Shown here one piece after another: positions 21,323-29,758 of a stretch of DNA of 64,000 nucleotides (positions are counted from its first letter, which is position 1; the number at the start of each line of letters is the position of its first letter). The translations under genes and the position numbers were made by a program. The notes beneath the pieces were generated by a model. That model saw nothing but the letters and a program-made list of their open reading frames with translations, did not search any database and was not told where the DNA came from. The stretch is from Rhodospirillaceae bacterium (GTDB lineage Bacteria; Pseudomonadota; Alphaproteobacteria; Thalassobaculales; Thalassobaculaceae). Where the stretch lies: positions 52,075-116,074 of the forward strand of contig JAGYJX010000039.1 of NCBI GenBank assembly GCA_018401495.1, written 5' to 3'.

Positions 21323-23152
21323 ATGAGCTGGTTTAGACTCCAGGGGAGGTTCGTCGACAACCTCTCGAAGATCTACATCCTGTACACCGGTGGGTTCCTG
21401 GTGTTCGTCGCCCTCATGGCGGCACTCGAGCAGGCCGGCCTGGGCGCCGACACCATCGGCATCCTGTTCGTCGCCTTCACCATCGTGATCTACGCCCTGA
21501 TCGGGTGGCTGTCGCGCACGATGCAGGTCGACGCCTATTACGTCGCCGGCCGAGAGGTTCCGCCGGTGTTCAACGGCATGGCGACGGCCGCGGACTGGAT
21601 GTCCGGGGCTTCGTTCGTCGCGATGGCCGGCGGCGTCTACATGGCCGGTCACCCCTACCTCGCCTTCGTCGTCGGCTGGACCGGCGGCTACGTGCTGGTG
21701 GCGGTGCTGATGGCGCCCTACCTGCGCAAGTTCGGCTGCTACACCGTGCCGGACTTCATCGGAACGCGTTACGGCGGCAACACCTCGCGGCTGCTGGCCG
21801 TGCTGGTGCTGGTCATTGCCTCGTTCACCTACGTGACGGCGCAGATCGACGCGACCGGCACCATCGCGTCGCGCGTGCTGCAGATACCCTACGCCGTCGG
21901 CGTGTGGTTCGGCCTCCTCGGCATCCTGCTGTGCTCGATGCTGGGTGGCATGCGGGCGGTCACCTGGACCCAGGTGGCGCAGTACATCGTGCTGATCATC
22001 GCCTACCTGGTGCCGGTGTTCTGGATGTCCATCAAGCAGGACTTCGGCTGGTTCCCGCAGTTCGTGTACGGCGATGCCGTCGCGCGCATCCAGGAACTCG
22101 AGCCGCTGCTCGGTGTCGGCACCCTGAAGCCCGCCCAGCCCGTCCCGGGCATGAGCGCGCTGACCACCCTGCACGCCACCCCTGGTGACTCGACCATGGC
22201 GGCGTGGAAGTTCGTGACCCTGGTGGCGTGCATGATGCTCGGCACCGCTTCGCTGCCGCACATCCTGATGCGCTACTTCACCACGCCGTCCGTCCGGGCG
22301 GCGCGCAGTTCGGTGGCGTGGTCGCTGTTCTTCATCACCCTGCTGTACTTCACGGCGCCGGCGCTCGCGACCCTGACCAAGCTTCAGGTTCTCGATCCGA
22401 ACCTGGCCACGAGCATCATCGGCAAGTCGATTGCCGACGTGAACGCCCTCGAGTGGATCCAGAAATGGGCCGCCGTCGGCATGCTCAGGGTCACCGACGC
22501 CAACGGGGACGGCATCCTGCAGATCAACGAGTTCTTCATGCGCGCCGATATCGTCGTGCTGGCGACCCCGGAGATCGCGGGACTTCCGTACGTCGTGTCC
22601 GGCCTTGTCGCCGCGGGCGGCATGGCGGCGGCGATGTCGACCGCCGACGGCCTGCTCCTGGCGATCGCCAACGCGCTGTCGCATGATCTGTACTACAAGA
22701 TCATCGACCCGAAGGCGGAGACCCGGAAGCGGCTGCTCGTCGCCCGCATCCTGCTGTTCGGGATCGGTGCGGCCGGCGCGCTGGTGGCAAGCCTGCAGCT
22801 GACTGGCATTCTCGGGGCGGTGGCCTGGGCCTTCTGCTTCGCGATGTCCGGGCTGTTCTTCCCGCTGGTGCTGGGCGTGTGGTGGAAGCGCGCCAACCGA
22901 CCGGGGGCGATCGCCGGCATGGCGGTCGGCCTTGGTGTCGGTTCCTGGTACCTCTACATGGTCAAGTTCGCCGGCATGACCCCGTGGATCGGACTGGACG
23001 ACCTTCGCTTCGGCATCGTCGGAGCGTCGGCCAGCCTGGTGGCCATGGTGGTGGTGACCTTGATGACCGAAGCACCGGACGCGGAGACCCAGGCCATGGT
23101 CGACGAAGTCCGGATCCCGTCGGGCCAGACCATCCTCGGCTCGACGCACTGA
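21323..23152 (+). CDS. Sodium:solute symporter (SSS family, VC2705 type)
   Basis: Inner-membrane Na+-coupled organic-acid or solute importer; the subfamily is often called acetate/ActP-like. 609 residues, intact, many hydrophobic helices. SSS-family segments include ADWMSGASFVAMAGGVYMAG, GYVLVAVLMAPYLRKFGCYT and PDFIGTRYGGNTSRLLA, and late AAAMSTADGLLLAIANALSH. An inserted hydrophilic stretch at about 22450-22540 contains DANGDGILQINEF, which fits an EF-hand calcium loop (D, N, D, G, I, E spacing). A ribosome-binding site AGGGGGA precedes ATG 21323. A strong terminator follows. The substrate is not determined from sequence. Confidence 0.9.
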   Translation: MSWFRLQGRFVDNLSKIYILYTGGFLVFVALMAALEQAGLGADTIGILFVAFTIVIYALIGWLSRTMQVDAYYVAGREVPPVFNGMATAADWMSGASFVAMAGGVYMAGHPYLAFVVGWTGGYVLVAVLMAPYLRKFGCYTVPDFIGTRYGGNTSRLLAVLVLVIASFTYVTAQIDATGTIASRVLQIPYAVGVWFGLLGILLCSMLGGMRAVTWTQVAQYIVLIIAYLVPVFWMSIKQDFGWFPQFVYGDAVARIQELEPLLGVGTLKPAQPVPGMSALTTLHATPGDSTMAAWKFVTLVACMMLGTASLPHILMRYFTTPSVRAARSSVAWSLFFITLLYFTAPALATLTKLQVLDPNLATSIIGKSIADVNALEWIQKWAAVGMLRVTDANGDGILQINEFFMRADIVVLATPEIAGLPYVVSGLVAAGGMAAAMSTADGLLLAIANALSHDLYYKIIDPKAETRKRLLVARILLFGIGAAGALVASLQLTGILGAVAWAFCFAMSGLFFPLVLGVWWKRANRPGAIAGMAVGLGVGSWYLYMVKFAGMTPWIGLDDLRFGIVGASASLVAMVVVTLMTEAPDAETQAMVDEVRIPSGQTILGSTH

Positions 23153-23169
23153 CCGATCCGACCAACGGG

Positions 23170-23198
23170 GGCCGGGGAGAGACCATCTCTCCCCGGCC
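23170..23198 (+). terminator. Intrinsic terminator after the symporter
   Basis: A perfect 13-bp stem (GGCCGGGGAGAGA / TCTCTCCCCGGCC) with loop CCA, followed by CTTCCTTTT. It begins 18 bases after the symporter stop. Confidence 0.9.
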
Positions 23199-23252
23199 CT
23201 TCCTTTTCGGCGGATCGACCTCGGCACAATCCACGCCCGGAGCTGCCCGACG

Positions 23253-23606
23253 ATGGAATTCATCCCGCTGTGGGCCCTGGTGGTCGACTATGTCCTCGGC
23301 ATGATCATGTGGACGCTGATCGGCCGGTTCGGCATGAGCCTGTTCCTGCCGACCAACAGCCAGTTTTTCTTCATGCGCTTCTTCGTGATGGCAACCGACC
23401 CGCTGATCCGGCTGTTCGCGCCGATCACGCCGGGGTTCCTGGTGACCCCGCTGATCCCGCTCTACGTCGCGTGGTTTTTCTACCTCGCGCGCTTCTACCT
23501 GATGCCGTGGCTGCTCGGCTACTCGGTGATGGGAATGCTGTCGTTCCCGCTCGAGGGCGAGATCGCGCAGGGTCTGGCGGCGCTGGTGCGGGTCTTCACG
23601 GACTGA
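23253..23606 (+). CDS. Small multi-pass membrane protein
   Basis: 117 residues, family not recognised. Two or three hydrophobic segments: FIPLWALVVDYVLGMIMWTL, RFGMSLFLPTNSQFFFMRFF and ITPGFLVTPLIPLYVAWFFY, then YLMPWLLGYSVMGML. It lies 55 bases beyond the symporter terminator, in the same orientation, and its third-position GC agrees with a real gene. The context suggests it belongs with the symporter group. It is not obviously YggT or a known accessory subunit. Confidence 0.65.
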   Translation: MEFIPLWALVVDYVLGMIMWTLIGRFGMSLFLPTNSQFFFMRFFVMATDPLIRLFAPITPGFLVTPLIPLYVAWFFYLARFYLMPWLLGYSVMGMLSFPLEGEIAQGLAALVRVFTD

Positions 23607-23634
23607 CCAGAGGCGCCCCCACCCGGGCCGGAGT

Positions 23635-24393
23635 TCAGCCGGCGGGCGCCGGGTCGGCGGCGGCAAGCCGCCCGGCCGGCGGCGAGGCGGGCTCAGCGCC
23701 CAGCACCGCTGCGACGTCGAGCACCTGGCGGAAGTCGCGCCGCACCTCTTGCCAGCGGAACCGCACCGAATTCAGCACGATCGGCTCGTCGAACTGCTTG
23801 AGCTCGTCGACGATCGGGGCCCAGCGCACCAAGGCCGGCGGGCTTTCGGTAAAGGCCCCGGCGTCATCGGTGACCGCCGCCCAGTCGCAGGCCGACAGAC
23901 GCTCCAGCACCTCACGCGCGGAACTCGCGAAGGCCGGCCCGGCATCCGCCGGCGTCCCGGTCTCGGTCAGGATCCCGGACACCACGGCCATCATCAGCGG
24001 GCGGACGTCGTCGGCCGAACCGGGCGCCTCCCGCGCCAGCATTCCGCCGGCGTAGACCGATAGATCGGACAGGCAGGCCAGCCAGATCTGCCACTTCGCG
24101 ATGTTGATGGAGCCGACGAAGCCGTCGTCGTGGAACAGCTCGGGGTAGCGCATGCCGGCGCGGGTCCGCACGTAGCCGTACAGCGAGGTCTGCGCGACGA
24201 AGCTGGCACGGGTCTGCAGGAACCGCGCGAGGCTGTCGGCGTCGGTCACCGGATCCAGGCGGCGCCGCCGGCCGACGCCGACGTAGTCGCGGAACGTGGC
24301 CCACAACTCGCCGGGGCTGGCGATCAGCCGAAGCGCGCCCACGATGCCCTCCGACAGCGACTGCCGTCCCTCGATACGCCTCACCCGCCGCAT
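23635..24393 (-). CDS. Conserved hypothetical protein
   Basis: 252 residues, soluble, not recognised. The frame is continuous with part of the upstream citrate-lyase-like gene, but that gene stops at 24489 in its own frame. ATG 24393 (MRRVRRIEGRQSLSEGIVGA) is therefore the likely independent start. Conserved-looking blocks: SLYGYVRTRAGMRYPELFHD, FVGSINIAKWQIWLACLSDL and IVDELKQFDEPIVLNSVRFR. A Pro/Ala-rich tail ends at 23635. No catalytic motif was identified. It is downstream of the CoA-transferase/lyase pair on the same strand and may be co-transcribed (gap of 95 bases). Confidence 0.65.
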   Translation of the reverse strand: MRRVRRIEGRQSLSEGIVGALRLIASPGELWATFRDYVGVGRRRRLDPVTDADSLARFLQTRASFVAQTSLYGYVRTRAGMRYPELFHDDGFVGSINIAKWQIWLACLSDLSVYAGGMLAREAPGSADDVRPLMMAVVSGILTETGTPADAGPAFASSAREVLERLSACDWAAVTDDAGAFTESPPALVRWAPIVDELKQFDEPIVLNSVRFRWQEVRRDFRQVLDVAAVLGAEPASPPAGRLAAADPAPAG

Positions 24394-24488
24394 GCCCTGT
24401 CCCCGCTCCGCTGGCCGCCCGACTCGCGCACCCAGGACAAAGGGTAGGGCATGACCGCCCGCACCGGCAACCAGGGCTTGAGCGGGCC

Positions 24489-25389
24489 TCAGCCGGGGCT
24501 GCGAGCGGCGATCCGGTCGCGGGCCGCCAGGACCCGTCGGGCGCGGTCGACGATCGGCTTGTCGATCATCTTGCCCTGGTAGGCGACGGCACCCTTGCCT
24601 TCCGCCAGCGCCACCTCGAAGGCCGACAGCAGGCCCTCGGCGTGCGCAATCTCGGCTTCGCCCGGGGCGAAGGCGGCGTTCAGGACGGCAACCTGGGCCG
24701 GGTGGATCGCCATGCCGCCCTCCGAGCCGGCGCGCCGACCCGCCTCCGCGCAACGCCTGAACAGATCCAGGTCGCTGAACTCGGCGATCGAGCCGGGATA
24801 GCCCATCGGCATCACCCCCGCCTCGCGGGCCGCCAGACGCACCGCCGCCTCGTAGGGCGCCAGCATCTCCGGGTCGGGTTCCGGCAGGGCAAGGTCGGCG
24901 GCCAGATCCTCGCCGCCCACGGTGATCCCGGCGACCCGGGGGCCGGCGGCGATCGACCGGGCCTCGGCCACGCCCTGGGCGGTCTCGACCAGCACGCAGA
25001 ACCGGATGCGCCCGACCGGCAGCCCGCGCTCGGCCTCCAGTTCGCCCACCACCTGGTCGAATCTCCACCAGGTGATGGCGGGAATCGACCTTCGGCAGGC
25101 AGAGGCCGGTAACGCCGGCGATCACCGCCGCCTCGAGGTCCGGCAGCGCCAGGCGCCAGGGCCGGTTGATCCGCACCAGCACCTCGCCGCCGCCCGCGCC
25201 CACGATCGGGACAGCGGCAGCCAGGGCCGCCCGCGCAGCCGGTTTGGCGGCCGGCGGGATCGAGTCCTCGAGATCCAGGATGATGCCGTCGGCGCCTCGT
25301 CCGGCGGCCTTGGCGACGAACCGCTCGGCGGTCGCCGGGACATACAGCAGCGACCGCCAGAGCGGTTGGTTGCTCGCTTCGGCCATCAT
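24489..25389 (-). CDS. HpcH/HpaI aldolase / citrate lyase beta-like protein, one frameshift
   Basis: CitE-superfamily TIM-barrel enzyme that cleaves or forms C-C bonds of hydroxyacyl-CoAs with Mg2+. It starts at the doubled ATG 25389/25386 and has family motifs LYVPATAERFVAKA, GADGIILDLEDSIPP, EVLVRINRPW, FCVLVETAQGVAEA, GEDLAADLALPEPD and GGMAIHPAQVAVLNAAF. One extra base at about 25062 splits it: the chain passes from VDSRHHLVEI to VVGELEAERGLP with a frame change. Its start overlaps the stop of the CoA-transferase (ATGA type), so the two are translationally coupled. They probably act in sequence on a CoA thioester such as a methylmalyl- or citramalyl-CoA (inference). Confidence 0.85.
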
Positions 25390-26592
25390 ACCGCTCCCTG
25401 GTCGGTCAGGGCGGCCGGGTCATGGCCCAATCCGCCCCAGATCTCGGCGTTGTGCTCGCCCAGTTCCGGCGCCGGACGGCGCAGCCGTCCGGGGTCGCCG
25501 ACAATCGGGGGATCACGTTGTGCATGGCCAGCCGGCCGGTATCGGCGTCCGGCAGCGAGACGATGACCTCGCGGTCGAGAGCGTAGGGATGCTCGGCGAG
25601 TTGGGCGACGTCGGCCACCGCGCCCACCGTCACCCCGGCCTTCTCGAAGATCGCCAGACACTCCTCCTGGGTCCGCTCGGCCATGTACTCCGCCACGATC
25701 GGGTCGAGTTCATGGTTGTTGCGGACCCGGTCGGTGTTGGTCCGAAGCGCGGATCGTCGATCAGCTCGGGCCGGCCGATGGTGCGGAACAGCCGCTCCGC
25801 CATCGTCTGCATCGAGCCGCTGAGGGCGACGTACTTGCCGTCGCGGCACCGGTAGACGTTGCGCGGCGCGGTCTGGTTGGACAGCGAGCCAAGACGCTCC
25901 GGGACCTTGCCGGTCAGGTCGTAGTTGGCGACGATCGGGCCGAGCACCGAGTGGATCGGGTCGATCAGCGGCAGGTCGATCACCTGGCCGCGCCCGCCCT
26001 TCAGCTCGATCTCGCGGATCGCCACCATGACCGAGAACGCGCCGTACAGCCCGGCGATCATGTCGGCGAGCGCCAGCGGCGGCAGCACCGGCGCCCGATC
26101 TCCGAAGCCGTTCATCGCCGCGAAACCGCTCATCGCCTCGACCAGGCTGCCGAAGCCCGGCTTGTGCGCCCACATGCCGTCCTGCCCCCAGCCGGAGATC
26201 CGCACCACGATCAGGTCCGGGTTGCGGGCGTGCAGGATGTCGGGGCCGAGGCCCATGGCCTCGAGCGTGCCGGGTTTGAAGTTCTCGACCAGGACCCGCG
26301 ACGTCGCCACCAGGTCGAGCATCAACTCGATCGCCCTTGGGTGCCGGAAGTCCAGCGTCACGCTCTTCTTGTTGCGGCAGTAGACCTTCCAGTGCGTCGA
26401 TACGCCCTCGGTCTTCCAGTTCCGCAGGTCGTCGCCGACGCCGGGCTTCTCGATCTTGATCACCTCGGCGCCGTGATCCGCCAGCACATGGGTCACGGCG
26501 TTGCCGGCGACCAGGCGCGACAGGTCAAGGACGCGGACGCCGTCGAGCGCGCCGGGCGCCTCCGGCTCCCAGGCCTTCTCGACCCCGCTCAT
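25386..26592 (-). CDS. CaiB/BaiF-type CoA-transferase, frameshifted
   Basis: Class III CoA-transferase moving CoA between carboxylic acids. The N-terminal MSGVEKAWEPEAPGALDGVR leads into VLDLSRLVAGNAVTHVLADH and GAEVIKIEKPGVGDDLRNWK, family hallmarks. LPPLALADMIAGLYGA carries the catalytic Asp at about residue 177. CRNKKSVTLDFRHP is also typical. One-base shifts occur at about 25745 (after DDPRF) and at about 25490-25510, where the C-terminal LRRPAPELGEHNAEIWGGLG lies in another frame. The corrected protein is about 400 residues, normal for the family. The stop at 25386 overlaps the downstream ATG. Confidence 0.88.
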
Positions 26593-26749
26593 CGGCTGGG
26601 CCTGCGGGCGGTGACGCGCGGGGCGACACCGGGCGGTGCGGGGAAGGCGCTGGTCGGGCTGTGGGGCATGGCGGCTATCCGGAGGGTCGTTGAACAGGGA
26701 CGATAGCGGCGCTCGGGGCCGAGGTGAAGGCGCGGCAGCGGCCCTCGGA

Positions 26750-27160
26750 TCACGGCTCCAGCGGATCGGGCTCCAGCCTGATCAGGCCGAGCGAGCGTCC
26801 GTTCTCGAGATCGACGACCATCAGGGCCTTGTCGCGGCCGGCGAGCTGCAGGTGCAGCACCAGGCGCCGCTGGTCCATCGCCATGTCCATGACCCTGGCC
26901 CGAGGCGGCAATCGCAGCGAAACCTCTCCGAACGCCGACGGTGGCGCGACGCCGGCCAGACCGACCGCGTCGGACGGTCCGACGGCAACCGCCGGAGCCG
27001 GCGCCGCCCCTCCCAGGCGCTTGGCGAGCGTCACCCCCAGGACGGCGACGCCGACGACGATCATGACCGCCATCACCACGGCCGCCACCTTCACCGCCCC
27101 CAGATACGGCACCACCGGCCGCTTCTCGGGTGTTTCGCCTTGCCCTATGGTGCCGGCCAT
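26750..27160 (-). CDS. DUF6476-like single-pass membrane protein
   Basis: 136 residues: a basic N-terminus, one helix (VAAVVMAVMIVVGVAVLGVT), then a small extracytoplasmic domain with SLRLPPRARVMDMAMDQRRL, LQLAGRDKALMVVDLENGR and a final LGLIRLEPDP. Both this pattern and the position next to an rluD-type gene match DUF6476 proteins of alphaproteobacteria, whose function is unknown. Its ATG at 27160 overlaps, on the opposite strand, a candidate rluD ATG at 27159 within CCATGG. On the minus strand AGAGGG precedes it as a possible ribosome-binding site. Confidence 0.65.
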   Translation of the reverse strand: MAGTIGQGETPEKRPVVPYLGAVKVAAVVMAVMIVVGVAVLGVTLAKRLGGAAPAPAVAVGPSDAVGLAGVAPPSAFGEVSLRLPPRARVMDMAMDQRRLVLHLQLAGRDKALMVVDLENGRSLGLIRLEPDPLEP

Positions 27161-28203
27161 GGATTCCGACCCTCTGCGCCCAGTCCCAGCCGCCGCCGAC
27201 CCGTCCGCAAGCGATCGTCGTCGAGGCGTCGCCAGAGGCGCTGGCGGAGCACCCGGGCGACCGGGTCGATCGCTGGCTCGCCCGCTGCCTGGAGAGCCGC
27301 GGGGAAACGCCCCCGCTTTCCCGTAATCGCCTGAAATCGCTTATTTTGGACGGTCGTATCGCCGTCGATGGCGCGACCTTAGCCGACCCCTCCGACCCGG
27401 TCAAACCGGGCGCGCGCTACCGCATCCTGGTGCCTCCGGCGGTGCCGGCGGAACCCGAGGCCCAGGACCTGCCGCTGACGGTGGTGTACGAGGACTCCGC
27501 CCTGATCGTGATCGACAAGCCCGCCGGGATGACCGTTCATCCCGCCCCCGGAGCGCCCCGCGACACACTGGTGAACGCCCTGATCGCGCATTGCGGCGAG
27601 AGCCTGTCCGGAATCGGCGGCGTCCGGCGACCCGGGATCGTGCACCGTATCGACAAGGATACCAGTGGCCTGCTGGTGGTGGCGAAGAGCGACGCCGCCC
27701 ACCACGCCCTGGCGCGGCTGTTTGCCGACCACACCATCGAGCGTGCCTACCGGGCGGTGTGCTGGGGCGCGCCGGTCCCCCCCGCCGGGCGCATCGAGGG
27801 TGCTATCGGCCGCCATCCCAAGGACCGGATCCGCATGGCGGTCCGCCCCGATGGCTCCGGCAAGGCGGCGGTCACCCACTACCGCACCATCCAACGCTTC
27901 GGCACCGCGGCGGCGCTGCTGGAATGCCGGCTTGAAACCGGACGAACCCACCAGATCCGGGTCCACCTCACGCACATCGGGAACCATCTCGTCGGCGACC
28001 CGGTTTATGGACGTGGGCGGATCGGACGGGTCGGCGGTCTTCCGGACGCGGTGCGCAATCGGCTGGTCGGGTTTCCACGCCAGGCGCTGCACGCCGCGGT
28101 TTTGGGGTTCGACCACCCGTTAACCGGCGAGACGATGCGGTTCGAGAGCGCGCTGCCGCCGGACATGGCGGACTTGGTGGCCGATCTCGATCGCGTGACA
28201 TGA
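27159..28203 (+). CDS. rluD: RluD-type 23S rRNA pseudouridine synthase, N-terminal frameshift
   Basis: RluA/RluD-family enzyme converting uridines to pseudouridine in 23S rRNA. An S4-like N-terminal region (GDRVDRWLARCLESRGETPP, then LSRNRLKSLILDGRIAVDG) is followed by the catalytic domain with RPGIVHRIDKDTSGLLVVAK. Its Asp in HRID is the catalytic residue. Also present: GRTHQIRVHLTHIGNHLVGD and VYGRG. The ATG frame (MDSDPLRPVPAAADPSA) joins the body frame (QAIVVEASPEAL) only with a one-base shift at about 27205. An alternative in-frame start is ATG 27147. Divergent from the DUF6476-like gene. Confidence 0.9.
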
Positions 28204-28295
28204 TAGGCTTCGGACTTTAAAGCAGACCAACGCGGTCCTATTTATGCCGTATTGTCAGGCGATACACGTCCGGGGATAGACAGGGAGCCAAGGAC

Positions 28296-29192
28296 ATGGC
28301 GATTTCGCGCGCGACCCTTCCATCGATCAGCGCCGAGGGTAATCTTTCCCGGTACCTCCAGGAAATCCGCAAATTTCCGATGTTGGAGCCCGGCGAGGAG
28401 TACGTGCTGGCCAAGGCCTGGCGCGAACACGGGGACGTGGACTCCGCCCACAAATTGGTCACCAGCCACCTCCGGCTCGTCGCCAAGATCGCCATGGGCT
28501 ATCGCGGCTACGGGCTTCCCCTGGCCGAACTGATCTCCGAAGGCAACGTCGGCATGATGCAGGCGGTGAAGCGCTTCGACCCGGAGCGCGGGTTCCGCTT
28601 GGCGACCTACGCGATGTGGTGGATCCGGGCGTCGATCCAGGAATACATCCTGCACTCGTGGTCGCTGGTGAAGATGGGAACCACGGCGGCCCAGAAGAAG
28701 CTGTTCTTCAACCTGCGACGGCTCAAGGGCCAGATGCAGGCGATCGAGGACGGCGACCTCTCGCCGGAGCGGGTGACGGCGATCGCCGAGAAGCTGGACG
28801 TTTCGGAAGCCGACGTCGTGTCGATGAACCGCCGGCTGCAGAGCCCGGACCATTCCCTGAACGCGCCGCTGCGCCAGGATGGCGAGGGCGAGTGGCAGGA
28901 CTGGCTGGTCGACGAGGATCAGAACCAGGAGTCGCGGTACGCCGAGGACGAGGAGTTGTCGAAGCGCCGACGCCTGCTGAACTCGGCGATGGAGACGCTG
29001 AACGATCGCGAGCGGCACATCCTCACCGAGCGGCGATTGCGCGACAACCCGACGACCCTGGAGGACCTGAGCCAGGAGTACGACATCAGCCGCGAGCGGG
29101 TGCGCCAGATCGAGGTGCGGGCGTTCGAGAAGCTGCAGAAGGCGATCAAGAACGCGGCGATCGAGGAAAAGCTGGTTCACGACGTCCGCTAA
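28296..29192 (+). CDS. rpoH: RNA polymerase heat-shock sigma factor RpoH (sigma-32)
   Basis: Directs RNA polymerase to heat-shock promoters. 298 residues, intact. Region 2 is textbook: HKLVTSHLRLVAKIAMGYRG, LISEGNVGMMQAVKRFDPER and FRLATYAMWWIRASIQEYIL. The RpoH box region follows as AAQKKLFFNLRRLKGQM. Region 4 ends LSQEYDISRERVRQIEVRAF. CAAGGAC precedes ATG 28296. The 92-base leader after rluD probably holds its promoter. A strong terminator follows directly. Alphaproteobacteria often carry more than one RpoH paralogue; which one this is cannot be told here. Confidence 0.95.
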   Translation: MAISRATLPSISAEGNLSRYLQEIRKFPMLEPGEEYVLAKAWREHGDVDSAHKLVTSHLRLVAKIAMGYRGYGLPLAELISEGNVGMMQAVKRFDPERGFRLATYAMWWIRASIQEYILHSWSLVKMGTTAAQKKLFFNLRRLKGQMQAIEDGDLSPERVTAIAEKLDVSEADVVSMNRRLQSPDHSLNAPLRQDGEGEWQDWLVDEDQNQESRYAEDEELSKRRRLLNSAMETLNDRERHILTERRLRDNPTTLEDLSQEYDISRERVRQIEVRAFEKLQKAIKNAAIEEKLVHDVR

Positions 29193-29211
29193 GGGTTGAG
29201 CCCCGAGGTCG

Positions 29212-29239
29212 GCGCAACGCCGGTCAACCGGCGTTGCGC
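29212..29239. terminator. Bidirectional intrinsic terminator after rpoH
   Basis: A perfect 12-bp stem (GCGCAACGCCGG / CCGGCGTTGCGC) around loop TCAA, then TTCTCCTTTT on the plus strand. The right arm encodes the last codons of the convergent membrane-protein gene, and the loop contains that gene's stop codon. One hairpin therefore serves both transcription units. Confidence 0.85.
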
Positions 29240-29706
29240 TTCTCCTTTTCCTCGCCGTCGCGCCGGCCGCTCGCCACACCCGGTCCCCACTCCTCCACCA
29301 GGTCGCGCTGACGCCGCCGCAGCCGCTGGATGCGCTGCTCGGTGCGCAAGCCGATGAACATTCCGACGATGCCGGGCGCCACGAAGTAGATCGCCCAGCC
29401 GAGCGCCGCCGCCCCGTACATCACCAGCCAGGTGAACGGGTCGGCGATGACCGTGAAGGCGTGATCGTAGGAGTGGTCCTCGGTCCACAGGCGGATCATG
29501 AACGGCATGACGCCGGTGAAATTCATGCAGCCGACGCAGAGGGTGGCGTACTTCTCCTTGCGGCGGTCGGTGATCATCGCCGCCAGGGTCGGCAACATCC
29601 CGATTCCCAGGATCAGCACGCTCGGCAGCGTCACCGCGGCAATGCAGGCGACGATGACGATGACGATCATGCGGGTGGCCGCGCTGCCGGCCGTTCGGGT
29701 CGTCAT
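29224..29706 (-). CDS. Multi-pass membrane protein, partner of pseudokinase gene
   Basis: 160 residues, family not recognised. About four hydrophobic segments: RMIVIVIVACIAAVTLPSVL, ILGIGMLPTLAAMI, TFTW-type region FTWLVMYGAAALGWAIYFVA and PGIVGMFIGL. A cytoplasmic basic tail (QRIQRLRRRQRDLVEEWG) follows. LCVGCMNFTGVMPFMIRLW contains a CxxC pair. It begins 53 bases downstream of the pseudokinase stop on the same strand, with no terminator between, so it is probably co-transcribed. Pairing with a tail-anchored kinase-like protein suggests a membrane complex (inference). Confidence 0.7.
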   Translation of the reverse strand: MTTRTAGSAATRMIVIVIVACIAAVTLPSVLILGIGMLPTLAAMITDRRKEKYATLCVGCMNFTGVMPFMIRLWTEDHSYDHAFTVIADPFTWLVMYGAAALGWAIYFVAPGIVGMFIGLRTEQRIQRLRRRQRDLVEEWGPGVASGRRDGEEKEKRNAG

Positions 29707-29758
29707 GGCGAGGAACGTGGCTGCTGGCGGCGACGGTGACCGTGAAGTTCAACCGTCA

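Noticed and set aside
23635..25389. Apparent fusion of citrate-lyase-like enzyme with the 252-residue unknown protein
   Set aside because: The lyase continues in another frame to its own stop at 24489; the continuous frame arises from a one-base error.
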